Of a stretch of 64,000 nt of DNA, positions 56,681 through 64,000 are shown piece by piece (position 1 is the first letter of the stretch; the number at the start of each line of letters is the position of its first letter). The notes beneath the pieces were generated by a model. That model ran no database searches and was not told where the DNA came from. It was given only the letters and a program-made list of their open reading frames with translations. Both the position numbers and the translations under genes were made by a program. This DNA comes from Buchananella hordeovulneris (GTDB lineage: Bacteria; Actinomycetota; Actinomycetes; Actinomycetales; Actinomycetaceae), in NCBI RefSeq assembly GCF_001907235.1, contig NZ_MQVS01000005.1, positions 62,001 to 126,000 of the forward strand, written 5' to 3'.

Positions 56681-57997
56681 ATGCTGATCGATTACGTTTT
56701 CTTGGCACTCGGGGTCGTCTTGACCCTCGGCACGGCACTGTTTGTGGCCACCGAGTTCTCCCTCGTGGCGCTGGACGCGGCCAGCGTGGAGCAGCGAGCC
56801 GTCTCTGGCGACCGGCGGGCGGCCATCATCGCGGCCGCTCTCAAGCGCCTGTCCTTGGAGCTGTCCAGTTCGCAGGTGGGTATCACCGTCACCACCATCC
56901 TGCTCGGCTACACCACGCAGGTGGCGCTAGGTGACATTTTGGCCGCCAACCTGGGACGCTGGCTGGCCCCGGCGGCGGCCACCGCCATCGCCCTGACGGT
57001 GGCTTTCCTCCTCACTAACGCCCTGTCCATGGTGTTTGGGGAACTGGTGCCGAAGAACCTGGCCCTGGCCGATCCGCTGCGGGTCGCCGGATTCGCCGTT
57101 CCCTACCAGTCAGTTTTCACCCGCCTGCTGCGTCCCGTCATTAAGCTGCTGAACTCGCACGCCGATTGGGTGGTGCGCCGCTGCGGAATTGAACCCGTCG
57201 AGGAGCTAGCCGGGGGCCGTTCAGCCCCCGAGCTCGCCGCCCTCGTGCGGCGCAGCGCGGAGGAGGGCACCCTGGCGGTTGGCACGGCCGAGCTGCTGAC
57301 TCGCTCCATCGGCATCGGTTCCCTGACCGCGGTGGATGTCATGACCGACCGGGGGCGCTTGCATGTGCTGCGGCGCGAGGCGACGGCCGCCGACGTCGTC
57401 GAGCTGGCGGTCCGCACCGGCCACTCGCGTTTCCCCGTCATCGGGGAAGACTTAGACGATGTGCTTGGCATCGCCCTGCTGCGGCGGGCCGTGGCGGTGC
57501 CGCACGAGCGGCGCGGTGAGGTGCCGGTGATGTCGTCGTCCATCCTCTTCGATGCCGTGCGGGTACCCGAGACCGCCGAGCTGGCCGGGCTGCTGGTGCA
57601 GCTGCGGGAGCAGGGGGTGCCGATGGCGATCGTGGTGGACGAGTACGGGGGCGTGTCCGGGGTGGTGACCCTGGAGGACGTGGTCGAGGAGGTGGTAGGG
57701 GAGGTCTCCGACGAGCACGATCGCTCCCGAGTGACCACGCGGCGGCTGGCGGGCGGACAGTGGAGCGTGCCCGGCGTGTTGCGCCCCGACGAGCTGACCG
57801 CTGTGGCTGGGCTGCGGGTGCCCGACGACGGACCCTACGAGACACTGGCGGGGCTAGTGATGGAGCGACTCGGGCGCATTCCGGCGGTCGGGGACCACGT
57901 GGCGGTCGCCGATGTGAGCCTGGAAGTTACGCACATGGAGGGCCGCCGTGTCACGCGCCTGCTCGTGCGGGATCTCACCGAAGGGCAGGACCAGTGA
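56681..57997 (+). CDS. CNNM/CorC-family membrane protein with CBS pair (1)
   Basis: A 438-residue protein of the DUF21-CBS-CorC_HlyC type linked to Mg/Co transport or export. DUF21 membrane domain (residues 1-180: VATEFSLVALDAASVEQRA, VGITVTTILLGYTTQVALGD, NALSMVFGELVPKNLALADPLR), two CBS domains (about 205-330, with VVDEYGGVSGVVTLEDVVEEVVGEVSDEHD) and a C-terminal CorC domain (about 345-430). AAGG lies 7 nt before the ATG. The stop overlaps the GTG of its paralogue. Confidence 0.92.
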   Translation: MLIDYVFLALGVVLTLGTALFVATEFSLVALDAASVEQRAVSGDRRAAIIAAALKRLSLELSSSQVGITVTTILLGYTTQVALGDILAANLGRWLAPAAATAIALTVAFLLTNALSMVFGELVPKNLALADPLRVAGFAVPYQSVFTRLLRPVIKLLNSHADWVVRRCGIEPVEELAGGRSAPELAALVRRSAEEGTLAVGTAELLTRSIGIGSLTAVDVMTDRGRLHVLRREATAADVVELAVRTGHSRFPVIGEDLDDVLGIALLRRAVAVPHERRGEVPVMSSSILFDAVRVPETAELAGLLVQLREQGVPMAIVVDEYGGVSGVVTLEDVVEEVVGEVSDEHDRSRVTTRRLAGGQWSVPGVLRPDELTAVAGLRVPDDGPYETLAGLVMERLGRIPAVGDHVAVADVSLEVTHMEGRRVTRLLVRDLTEGQDQ

Positions 57998-59043
57998 ATA
58001 CCGCTACCGCACTGACCATCGGCGTTGTCCTGCTGGCTCTCAACGCCTTCTTTGTGGCCGCCGAGTTTGCCATTCTTTCGGCCCGTCGTTCCCGTATCGA
58101 GCCGCTGGCAGATGCTGGCCGTCGGGGGGCGGCCGACGCCCTGCACGCGATGGAACACGTCTCGGTTGTGCTCGCCTTTGCCCAGCTGGGCGTGACCGTG
58201 TGCTCCACTGGGCTGGGAGTGATCGCCGAGCCGGCGTTGGCTCACCTGCTGGAGGTGCCGTTGGGATACCTCGGGTTGGGGGAGGCCGCCGCCCACCTGC
58301 TGGCCGTGATTGTTGGCGTGAGCTTCATCGTTTACCTGCACGTGGTAATCGGGGAAATGTTGCCGAAAAACCTGGCGGTAGCGAAACCGGAAGGCGCCGC
58401 ATTGCTGCTGGCCCCAGTTATTCGCCGCCTAGTACGCCTGCTGCACCCGATCCTGCACGCGCTCGATGCCACGGCGAACTGGATCCTGCGCCTGGCAAAG
58501 GTGGAGCCGAAAAGTGAAGTGGCTTCTGCTTTCACGGCGGAAGAGGTGGCAACTATCGTCGAGCATTCCCAGGCGGAGGGTGTGCTGGTCGACGAAGGGG
58601 GTTTGCTTTCGGGAGCCTTGGAATTCTCGGACAAGTTGGCCCGCGACGTGATGATCGCCCCGGAACAGTTGGTGACCTTGCCTCGTGGGGTGAGTGCGGA
58701 AGAGGTGGAGGCCGCCGTCGGCCGCACCGGTTTTTCCCGCTATCCCGTGGGAGAAGGCGGTGAGCTGGACGGCTACCTCCACATTAAGGATGTCATCGCC
58801 TTGCCCGCGGTGTTGCGCAGTGAGCCGGTGCCTGCTTGGCGCATGCGCCGCCTGGCGACGGTGGATGGTGAAGCGGAGGTCGAGTCCGTGTTGTCTGCCA
58901 TGCAGGCCTCCGCCACCCACCTGGCGCAGGTGCACGAAGACGGCCGCCTGGTGGGTGTGGTTTTCCTAGAAGATATCTTGGAAGAACTTGTGGGCGAGGT
59001 GCGAGATTCCATGCAGCGCCGCAAAGGTTCCGGACGAAACTAG
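57994..59043 (+). CDS. CNNM/CorC-family membrane protein with CBS pair (2)
   Basis: A 349-residue paralogue of the preceding protein: DUF21 domain (AEFAILSARRSRIEPLADAG, LAFAQLGVTVCSTGLGVIAEPAL, VIGEMLPKNLAVAKPEGAALLL) and two CBS domains (about 205-335, ending VFLEDILEELVGEVRDSM). It lacks the C-terminal CorC domain of its partner. Start GTG 57994 overlaps the stop of the upstream gene (GTGA), with AAGGGCAGGA just before. The asymmetric pair probably forms a heteromeric unit (inference from context). Confidence 0.91.
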   Translation: MNTATALTIGVVLLALNAFFVAAEFAILSARRSRIEPLADAGRRGAADALHAMEHVSVVLAFAQLGVTVCSTGLGVIAEPALAHLLEVPLGYLGLGEAAAHLLAVIVGVSFIVYLHVVIGEMLPKNLAVAKPEGAALLLAPVIRRLVRLLHPILHALDATANWILRLAKVEPKSEVASAFTAEEVATIVEHSQAEGVLVDEGGLLSGALEFSDKLARDVMIAPEQLVTLPRGVSAEEVEAAVGRTGFSRYPVGEGGELDGYLHIKDVIALPAVLRSEPVPAWRMRRLATVDGEAEVESVLSAMQASATHLAQVHEDGRLVGVVFLEDILEELVGEVRDSMQRRKGSGRN

Positions 59044-59168
59044 TGTTGTGGTCAGCCTCACCGGTAGGATGTGAGCGTTAACGCGGTCCGAGGAAAAACG
59101 GGCGGTTACAGTGGGTGGGGGTCGGAATGTCCCTACTGGATTTTGCAGGCAATGTAAGGAAATGCTGC

Positions 59169-60731
59169 GTGACTGAACGAATTTCCTCCCGGCGCGAGCG
59201 GCGGAGCCGCGAACGTGCTGTTGAGGCGGAGTTGGTCGCCCAATCCCGCTCAGCTGCTATGCCCACGCGACGGTCTTTGCGAGCATCCACTAGTGACAGC
59301 GAGGCGCCGCGGCGATCAGAGGTAACCTCCGCCACGACAGCGCTGTTCACGGGGCGGCGGCCGGTGACCGTGACCCGCCCGACGTCCGCAGCCCCCTCGG
59401 CCTCGCAAATGGCTCAGGCAGGGGAGAGGCTGCTGCGACAGGCCGCCCAGCGCGCGGAGGAAGAACGGCGGGCCGCTGCCCAACGACAGGCCGCCCAGCG
59501 CGCCGAGGAAGAACGGCGGGCCGCTGCTCAACGACAGGCCGCCCAGCGCGCCGAGGAAGAACGGCGGGCTGCTGCCCAACGACAAGCCGCCCAGCGCACC
59601 GAGGAAGAACGGCGGGCCGCCGCCCAGCAGGCTGTTGAGCAAGAGGAGCAGCAGCGGGCGCATGCCAAGCGGTCTGCGATGCGTCACGCCGCTGGTGGCG
59701 AGACCCGCGCGGCCGTAGCCTCTTCGTACGAGCCGGTAACGGAGCGATTGGACCCGGTGCGGCCGCAGGGCGAAGGTCGTCGGCGCTCCGCAGATAGCAT
59801 TGTTCCACGCCGCTCCCGTCCGAGCTTCGAACAGGTCATATCGGCCCCGCCCAAGGCAGAAAAGCTGGAGCAAGTGTTGCCGACCGCCGGTCTGCTCAGT
59901 GACAGCTTGCAGGCTGCCGTGGAGGCGGCCAGTAAGGACTTGCAGCCGGGGGCGGAGCGATCGCAGTTGATGCGCACTGGGGCATTGGGGACGCTGTTGG
60001 CGGCCACTGTGGCGCTGCCGCTCAGTGGCATCCTGGCAGATGCCGAGTCTGCCACTGCTGCCTCCACGCCGCCCCGGGATCCGGTGGCGCGTTCGCTGGG
60101 CGAGGTGGACAACTCGGTGCTGCAGGAAGTGGTTTCCGAGGAAAACGAGGACGCCGCCATTCAAGAGGTACCCGCGGCCGCCTCGCGGGCCCAGGTGCGG
60201 GAAGCTTTTGCCCAGCCTCAGCCTGGCTGCATCTCGCCGGAGACTGCCGGGGCGGACGGCGTCCGCAACGTCGCGCGGCAAGAGGCGGTGCTGTTCTGGC
60301 CCATGATCCACGGCACTTACGAGATGACTTCCCCGTTTGGTTGGCGCGTGCACCCCGTGTACGGCGTGCCGCGCCTGCACGAAGGAGTCGATTACTCGGC
60401 GCCGCTCGACACCCCGATGTACGCCCCCGCTGACGGTGTTGTGAAAGATATCACAACGGATGGGTATGGGACGGCGATGACCATCAGCCACAACCTGAAT
60501 GGCGAGGTGTTCGAGACCGTCTACCGGCACCTGTACCCCAGCACGATTTACGTTGCTGAAGGCCAGGAGGTCCAGGCAGGGCAACACATTGCTGGTGTTG
60601 GTAACTCGGGGGTCTCCACCGGTCCGCACCTGCACTTTGAGGTGGTCATCGACGGCACGCCCGTCGATCCAGAAGCGTGGCTTAGCGCACACGAGGCCGT
60701 GCAGGTCGGATCCTGCGGCCCGGTTGGGTAA
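59169..60731 (+). CDS. M23 peptidase with tandem coiled-coil repeats
   Basis: A 520-residue envelope endopeptidase. A basic, disordered start, then four nearly identical 16-residue Arg/Glu/Gln/Ala repeats (about residues 90-153, QRAEEERRAAAQ core), a single membrane segment (LLAATVALPLSGILA, about 277-291), a linker, and a C-terminal LytM/M23 domain: PFGWRVHPVYG, the zinc ligands in RLHEGVDYSAP (His and Asp about 403-408) and GPHLHFEVV. GTG 59169, after AAGGAA, is the preferred start (family proteins begin with T-E-R); ATG 59127 is possible. Likely cleaves peptidoglycan cross-links near the septum or pole. Confidence 0.85.
   Translation: MTERISSRRERRSRERAVEAELVAQSRSAAMPTRRSLRASTSDSEAPRRSEVTSATTALFTGRRPVTVTRPTSAAPSASQMAQAGERLLRQAAQRAEEERRAAAQRQAAQRAEEERRAAAQRQAAQRAEEERRAAAQRQAAQRTEEERRAAAQQAVEQEEQQRAHAKRSAMRHAAGGETRAAVASSYEPVTERLDPVRPQGEGRRRSADSIVPRRSRPSFEQVISAPPKAEKLEQVLPTAGLLSDSLQAAVEAASKDLQPGAERSQLMRTGALGTLLAATVALPLSGILADAESATAASTPPRDPVARSLGEVDNSVLQEVVSEENEDAAIQEVPAAASRAQVREAFAQPQPGCISPETAGADGVRNVARQEAVLFWPMIHGTYEMTSPFGWRVHPVYGVPRLHEGVDYSAPLDTPMYAPADGVVKDITTDGYGTAMTISHNLNGEVFETVYRHLYPSTIYVAEGQEVQAGQHIAGVGNSGVSTGPHLHFEVVIDGTPVDPEAWLSAHEAVQVGSCGPVG
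59436..59627 (+). repeat. Four 48-bp tandem repeats inside the M23 gene
   Basis: Units start at 59436, 59484, 59532 and 59580. The first three differ by only one or two bases and the fourth by a few more. They encode 16-residue heptad-like segments and keep frame. Such near-identity suggests recent copy-number change. Confidence 0.93.
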
Positions 60732-60767
60732 AAGCACTGCCGAGAGCCTGCTAGGATTTACTCCGTT

Positions 60768-60840
60768 GCCCCGGTAGCTCAGTGGATAGAGCGCTTGCCT
60801 CCGGAGCAAGAAGTCGAAGGTTCGAATCCTTTCCGGGGCA
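60768..60840 (+). tRNA. tRNA-Arg, anticodon CCG
   Basis: A 73-nt cloverleaf: acceptor GCCCCGG with CCGGGGC and discriminator A, D-arm TAGCTCAGTGGATAGAGC, anticodon loop CTCCGGA in a CTTGC/GCAAG stem (anticodon CCG), T-arm with GGTTCGAATCC. No CCA is encoded. It lies 36 nt after the M23 gene. Confidence 0.95.
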
Positions 60841-60845
60841 CAACG

Positions 60846-60879
60846 ACGGCGGGTCACCTAAATGGTGGCCCGCCGTTTG
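60846..60879 (+). terminator. Terminator after tRNA-Arg
   Basis: A 13-bp stem with one G-U pair (60846-60858 with 60864-60876) around TAAAT, followed by a short TTT. Position directly after the tRNA supports the call. Confidence 0.75.
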
Positions 60880-60938
60880 CGTTGCTGTGCGAGGTGGAGA
60901 TTTGGGGGCTGTAGGCCCAAATGTGTTGTTCTGGGGTT

Positions 60939-61045
60939 TGGTTTTCGTTGTGTTTGTTGGGCAAAGTGGGGTTTGAAGTTGGGGTGTGGCAACTTCAAGG
61001 TCGGACAGATTGTGTTGCTGGCGGGGCTGGTTTTCGTTGTGTTTG
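60939..61045 (+). repeat. 18-bp direct repeat across the IS1249 left end
   Basis: TGGTTTTCGTTGTGTTTG occurs at 60939-60956 and again at 61028-61045, 89 bp apart; the second copy is just inside the left inverted repeat of the IS. Between them 60975-60997 forms a hairpin (GAAGTTG...CAACTTC). It may be a remnant of an older IS end. Confidence 0.6.
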
Positions 61046-62241
61046 CAACGGATTGGTGGTGTTGAAGTTGGTGGGGTCAGGTTTGGGGGATGAACACTGC
61101 CAAATGCCCGCTGTGTGCGGCGGTGATGACTTGGCATGGCAAGACCCGTGGTGGGGCCCAGCGGTGGCGTTGTCGTAGTTGTAACGTTTGGCGGGTTGGG
61201 CGCATTGATTCAAGCGCTAAGCAACTACAGGCTTTCTTGACTTGGCTGTTAGGCGCGGGACGTCAGGCCGACATGCCTGGCGTTGGTAGGACCTTTCGGC
61301 GTCACTGCCAAAAGTTTTGGTGTCTGTGGCCCCTGTCCCCGATCGTGGACGAGGTCCACGAAGTCGTCTTCGTTGACGGTATCCATCTGGGGCGTAAAGC
61401 GGTGGTCTTGATTGCCCGCAGTAGGCACCACGTGCTGGGCTGGTACGTGGCTCGTAACGAAAACTCCCGGGCCTGGGCGGCGCTCTTAGCTAGGATCGCC
61501 CCGCCACAGATGGTGGTCACTGACGGGGGCAGTGGTTTTGATAAGGCCCGCAGACAGCACTGGCCAGGCACTATGGTGCAGCGCTGTACTTTCCATGTTT
61601 TTGGGATGATCAAGACCGCTACCACCACTCGTCCCAAGCTGGAAGTCTCCCGCCAGCTCTACGCCCTTGGGCTCGATCTGATCCGTCTACACACCCGTGA
61701 CCAGGCCTTGGGATGGCTCCAGGCCTACCAAGCCTGGACCACGTGTTGGCAGAGCTTTCTAGATGAGAAGACCACCGGGCCAGACGGCAAGCAATTCTTC
61801 ACCCACGCGCCCTTGGTCAAGGCCCGCAACAGTCTGAACCGTCTGCTGCGGGCAGGGGTGTTGTTCAGTTTTCTGGCCCCGGGCTGGCTAACGGTGATGC
61901 CCGCGATGAACAACCAGATCGAAGGAGCAACCAACGCCCCGCTGCGTCAGATGCTGCGCGATCACCGCGGCCTAGGGCTAGTCAGACGGATCAAAGCGAT
62001 CTTTTGGTGGTGTTACATGCACACCCAAGCCCCGCTACCGGCAGTCAAGATCCTTAAAACCATGCCCACCGACGCCCAGATCTAGGCCGCTTACCAAGTT
62101 GCTGCTCTCCACGCCCAACCCGCTGACTTCCTGCCCCGCTAGGGAGACGCCATTGTCTGGAGAGAACTCCACCACACAAGCCCATACCGCAACGACTGGA
62201 ACTAAGCAACCCACCCCACCCCCAAGCAACACAATTTGCCC
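61003..62241. mobile_element. IS1249-like insertion sequence, decayed
   Basis: Bounded by 17-bp imperfect inverted repeats: GGACAGATTGTGTTGCT at 61003-61019 and, on the other strand, GGGCAAATTGTGTTGCT at 62225-62241 (two mismatches). It contains one transposase gene on the plus strand that is interrupted by stops. I find no clear target duplication. It lies between tRNA-Arg and galK, next to repeat arrays C and D. Confidence 0.75.
61090..62205 (+). pseudogene. IS1249-family transposase with two amber stops
   Basis: The frame runs from ATG 61090 to TAA 62203-62205 (371 codons). It starts with a zinc ribbon (KCPLCAAVMTWHGKTRGGAQRWRCRSC), then the DDE core: Asp in VFVDGIHLGRKAV, Asp in VVTDGGSGFDKARRQHWPG and Glu in NNQIEGATNAPLRQML. 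TAG at 62083-62085 cuts the last ~40 residues and a second TAG lies at 62140-62142; beyond them the frame still encodes the typical ending WRELHHTSPYRNDWN. The 331-residue product keeps the core but lacks the conserved C-terminus. Confidence 0.85.
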
Positions 62242-62309
62242 TATAACCCGGATGTTTAGCGTCCGGCCACTAACCCCCGCTGTTCCCACTCCTGCCATCT
62301 CCGTAGCTT

Positions 62310-62432
62310 CACCATCGTGTCCTTAGCGCACCATCGTGTCCTTAGTGCACCGTCATGTCCTTAGTGCACCGTCATGTCCTTATTTCAGTGTTTTAAGGGC
62401 ATGATGGTGACTTAAGGGCATGATGGTTGCCC
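62310..62432. repeat. Palindromic 19-bp array, copy C
   Basis: Four units (CACCRTCRTGTCCTTA type) begin at 62310, 62329, 62348 and 62367. The core ATTTCAGTGTTTT follows, then two inverted units (AAGGGCATGATGGTG) begin at 62395 and 62414. Innermost arms pair over 15 bp, the two differences being G-U pairs. Located 69 bp after the IS1249-like right end. The stretch 62433-62730 after it shows no recognisable gene. Confidence 0.87.
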
Positions 62433-62730
62433 CGTCATCGGGCAGCAACTCCTCGCGAGTCGTGAATGGCTGGTGCAGGGGGCAGCCCCAAAGACGCCGC
62501 TAATCCCACTGCTTGGGCTGTAACTCCAGCTCGGCAAGGCGTGCGAGGCCTGCCGTACACACACCCCTGCCGCTAACCCGCAAATGCAGCTTCAGCCTGG
62601 GGCGAGGCCACCGCCTGGAGGCAGTGGCAGCATTCCAGCCCCTGCAGCAACAGCCGGAGCCGAGCAGCCTGCACCCCAAAGCAACACGTTTTGGACTGCG
62701 GTGCTCAAGGCCATCCTTGCGGACCTGGCT

Positions 62731-62814
62731 CACCAGCACGCCTTTGGCTCACCACCATGCCCTTAACACACCAGCACGCCCATATGTCGGTGTTTTTAGG
62801 GCGTGCTGGTGGGG
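62731..62814. repeat. Palindromic 19-bp array, copy D
   Basis: Three units begin at 62731, 62750 and 62769 (CACCAGCACGCCY and CACCACCATGCCCTTAA forms). A core with TCGGTGTTTTT follows, then one inverted unit at 62798-62812. The innermost arms CACCAGCACGCCC and GGGCGTGCTGGTG are perfect complements although they differ from the other loci at several positions. A possible gene remnant begins immediately after it. Confidence 0.83.
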
Positions 62815-62916
62815 TTCCTGGCTACCTACTTCTTTGGCTTCGCCGACGCGGACGCAGACACCGCCCGGGATGTCAAGAAGGTCCGCCTCGGCAACCGCGC
62901 ACCGGTAGCGCGCTGA
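62815..62916 (+). pseudogene. Possible 3' remnant of a membrane transporter gene
   Basis: Directly after array D a frame reads FLATYFFGFADADADTARD then VKKVRLGNRAPVAR and a TGA stop. A hydrophobic end followed by a charged tail is the usual C-terminus of a transporter (for example a PTS EIIC or symporter), and the codon use looks real. No start or upstream coding region is recognisable: the same frame hits stops within array D. It is short, so this is tentative. Confidence 0.35.
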
Positions 62917-62931
62917 GCGAACCGGCAAGGG

Positions 62932-62966
62932 GTGGGGCCCGGCAGCAGCGTGCTGCCGGGCCCCAC
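62932..62966. terminator. Hairpin between gene remnant and galK
   Basis: A perfect 16-bp stem (62932-62947 with 62951-62966) with a 3-nt loop, just beyond the galK stop and after the remnant stop. No T tract on either side; a possible bidirectional terminator. Confidence 0.72.
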
Positions 62967-62986
62967 CGGATGCTGCCGCACCTCGC

Positions 62987-64000
62987 TCAGGCGACTACGG
63001 TGCGCTGCACGCCTTGCCCGGGACGGGTGATGATCGTGGAGGCACGGCTGCCCTCTTCGGGCCAATGTGTCTGGTATTCAGCCAGCCAACGCGCCGCGAA
63101 ATCTTCCGCGTCGCCACTGGGCACGAGCGCCCACACCGAGCCACCGAAGCCGGCCCCGAAGGCGCTGGCGGCCACGGCCCCGCTGCTGCGCGCCAGGCGG
63201 TGCAGCGAGATGGTCTGCGGCACCTGGTTGGAGAGCCCCTCCTCGGTCCAGGTCTGGGACTGATCCACCAGCCGCCCGAACTCAGCGAGGTCGTGCGCGG
63301 CCAACGCGTCGGCAGCCGCGGGTACCAGGGACTCCGATTCGGCGAGGAATTGCTCGAACCGTCCGCGCAGGTAGCTGGTGCGGCCGAGCAGTTTGCGCAT
63401 GATTTCGGGGGCGTCGGGCTGGGACCGCACGGCGGAGGCCAGGTAGATGTCGTGGCGATCCATGGCCTTGTTCCACAGGGCAACTATCTCTCGAGTGGAG
63501 AGGGAGGCCCGGTTGTACAGTTCGCGCGCTTGGCCCGATTTTTCGGCGAGCACGCCGGAGACGGCGATCACGAACGTGTGGTCGGTGGGGAAGGGCACGC
63601 GCCGCTCGTAGCGGGTGGGGCAGAACGAGTACTGCGACAGCTCCCCGGCGGTGCAGCACAGCATGGCGGTGTGGTCCTCCGAACCGCCAAATGTGCCGAC
63701 CCCGGCGTGTCCGGCCAGGTCGCCGAAGCTTTGGCCGTTCTCGATGCAGGCGAGGTAGGCGGCGTACTGCTCCAAGGTCGTGATGTTGTCACGGAAGACA
63801 TCGGTGCTTTCGATGCCTGCGATATCGATGAGGCAGCGGGCCAGCCCGACGATCATCGCTGAGGAGGAGGACATGCCCGAAGCGAGCGGCAAGGTGGAGG
63901 AGACGTGGATTTGCGCGCCGCGCACTGCGGTGGGGAAGTTGGTGGCCAGGCGGGCGGCGACAGCCGCTGGGTAGCCGGACCAGTGCCCGTGCCGATCCTC
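62987..64000 (-). CDS. galK: Galactokinase, 5' part beyond the window
   Basis: GHMP-family kinase that phosphorylates galactose at C1 in the Leloir pathway. The frame is open to base 64000 and continues with HWSGYPAAVAARLATNF before the visible Met-like codon, so the N-terminal ~100 residues are missing. The ATP-binding motif is LPLASGMSSSSAM, followed by GGSEDHTAMLC and the C-terminal GAGFGGSVWALV. It ends at the hairpin at 62932-62966. Assignment to galactokinase rather than another GHMP sugar kinase rests on these motifs only. Confidence 0.85.
   Translation of the reverse strand, partial: EDRHGHWSGYPAAVAARLATNFPTAVRGAQIHVSSTLPLASGMSSSSAMIVGLARCLIDIAGIESTDVFRDNITTLEQYAAYLACIENGQSFGDLAGHAGVGTFGGSEDHTAMLCCTAGELSQYSFCPTRYERRVPFPTDHTFVIAVSGVLAEKSGQARELYNRASLSTREIVALWNKAMDRHDIYLASAVRSQPDAPEIMRKLLGRTSYLRGRFEQFLAESESLVPAAADALAAHDLAEFGRLVDQSQTWTEEGLSNQVPQTISLHRLARSSGAVAASAFGAGFGGSVWALVPSGDAEDFAARWLAEYQTHWPEEGSRASTIITRPGQGVQRTVVA

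Noticed and set aside
59316-60857. Long minus-strand open frame opposite the M23 gene
   Set aside because: Shadow of the M23 gene that also runs across the tRNA-Arg gene; composition is repetitive and no start signal or family is visible.

Overview
The window is a chromosomal segment of a high-GC actinobacterium, probably in or near the Actinomycetaceae. The evidence is the very GC-rich coding, frequent GTG/TTG starts with 1-4 nt stop/start overlaps, and several actinobacterial marker genes: a fused 2-oxoglutarate metabolism enzyme (kgd), UvrD2 with an HRDC domain next to nudC, a SigR/RsrA redox switch, UPF0182, a PPA1309-type protein and the 24-residue ribosomal protein bL37. Several lipoproteins and a secreted GH84 beta-N-acetylglucosaminidase suggest a host-associated lifestyle (inference).

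Layout. 1-3.3 kb: murI (5' cut), a metallo-beta-lactamase-fold hydrolase, then convergent bcp-rph-rdgB. 3.5-8.5 kb: a beta-helix lipoprotein facing a GH84 lipoprotein, with a palindromic repeat array between them. 8.6-22.5 kb: a block resembling the mycobacterial Rv3193c-Rv3199c neighbourhood (nudC, uvrD2, ThiF-like protein, zincin-like protein, YlbL protease, PPA1309, UPF0182). It is split at the last codons of ylbL by a 2.65-kb IS481-type element that carries a TetR-cupin-DUF4865 operon. 22.5-23.3 kb: initiator tRNA, terminators and a second repeat array. 23.3-28.3 kb: a TetR-regulated MFS / FtsX-type permease / ABC operon. 28.3-32.8 kb: YdcF-like protein, a second ABC pair, a DUF6912-like protein and ogt. 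32.9-38 kb: sbcDC and hisN. 38.2-40.9 kb: a lipoprotein, sigR-rsrA, an Imm5-like protein and a DoxX-like protein. 40.9-43.4 kb: aroA-rsgA-bL37. 43.5-46.5 kb: an SGNH-like protein and divergent otsA/otsB. 46.6-51 kb: a five-gene operon of two paralogous lipoproteins plus a tripartite ABC exporter. 51-60.7 kb: a membrane esterase, kgd, two CNNM/CorC-like transport proteins and an M23 endopeptidase. 60.8-64 kb: tRNA-Arg, a decayed IS1249-like element, two more repeat arrays and galK (5' part beyond the window).

Two observations stand out. First, four intergenic loci carry the same palindromic array: 19-bp units in one orientation, a conserved asymmetric core, then the same units inverted. Second, the 2.65-kb IS481-type element has intact 20-bp terminal repeats and a flanking 6-bp duplication. 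It carries a tightly coupled TetR-cupin-DUF4865 cargo, and its own transposase is broken by an amber codon. Removing it restores a clean ylbL stop. Both transposases in the window are decayed.
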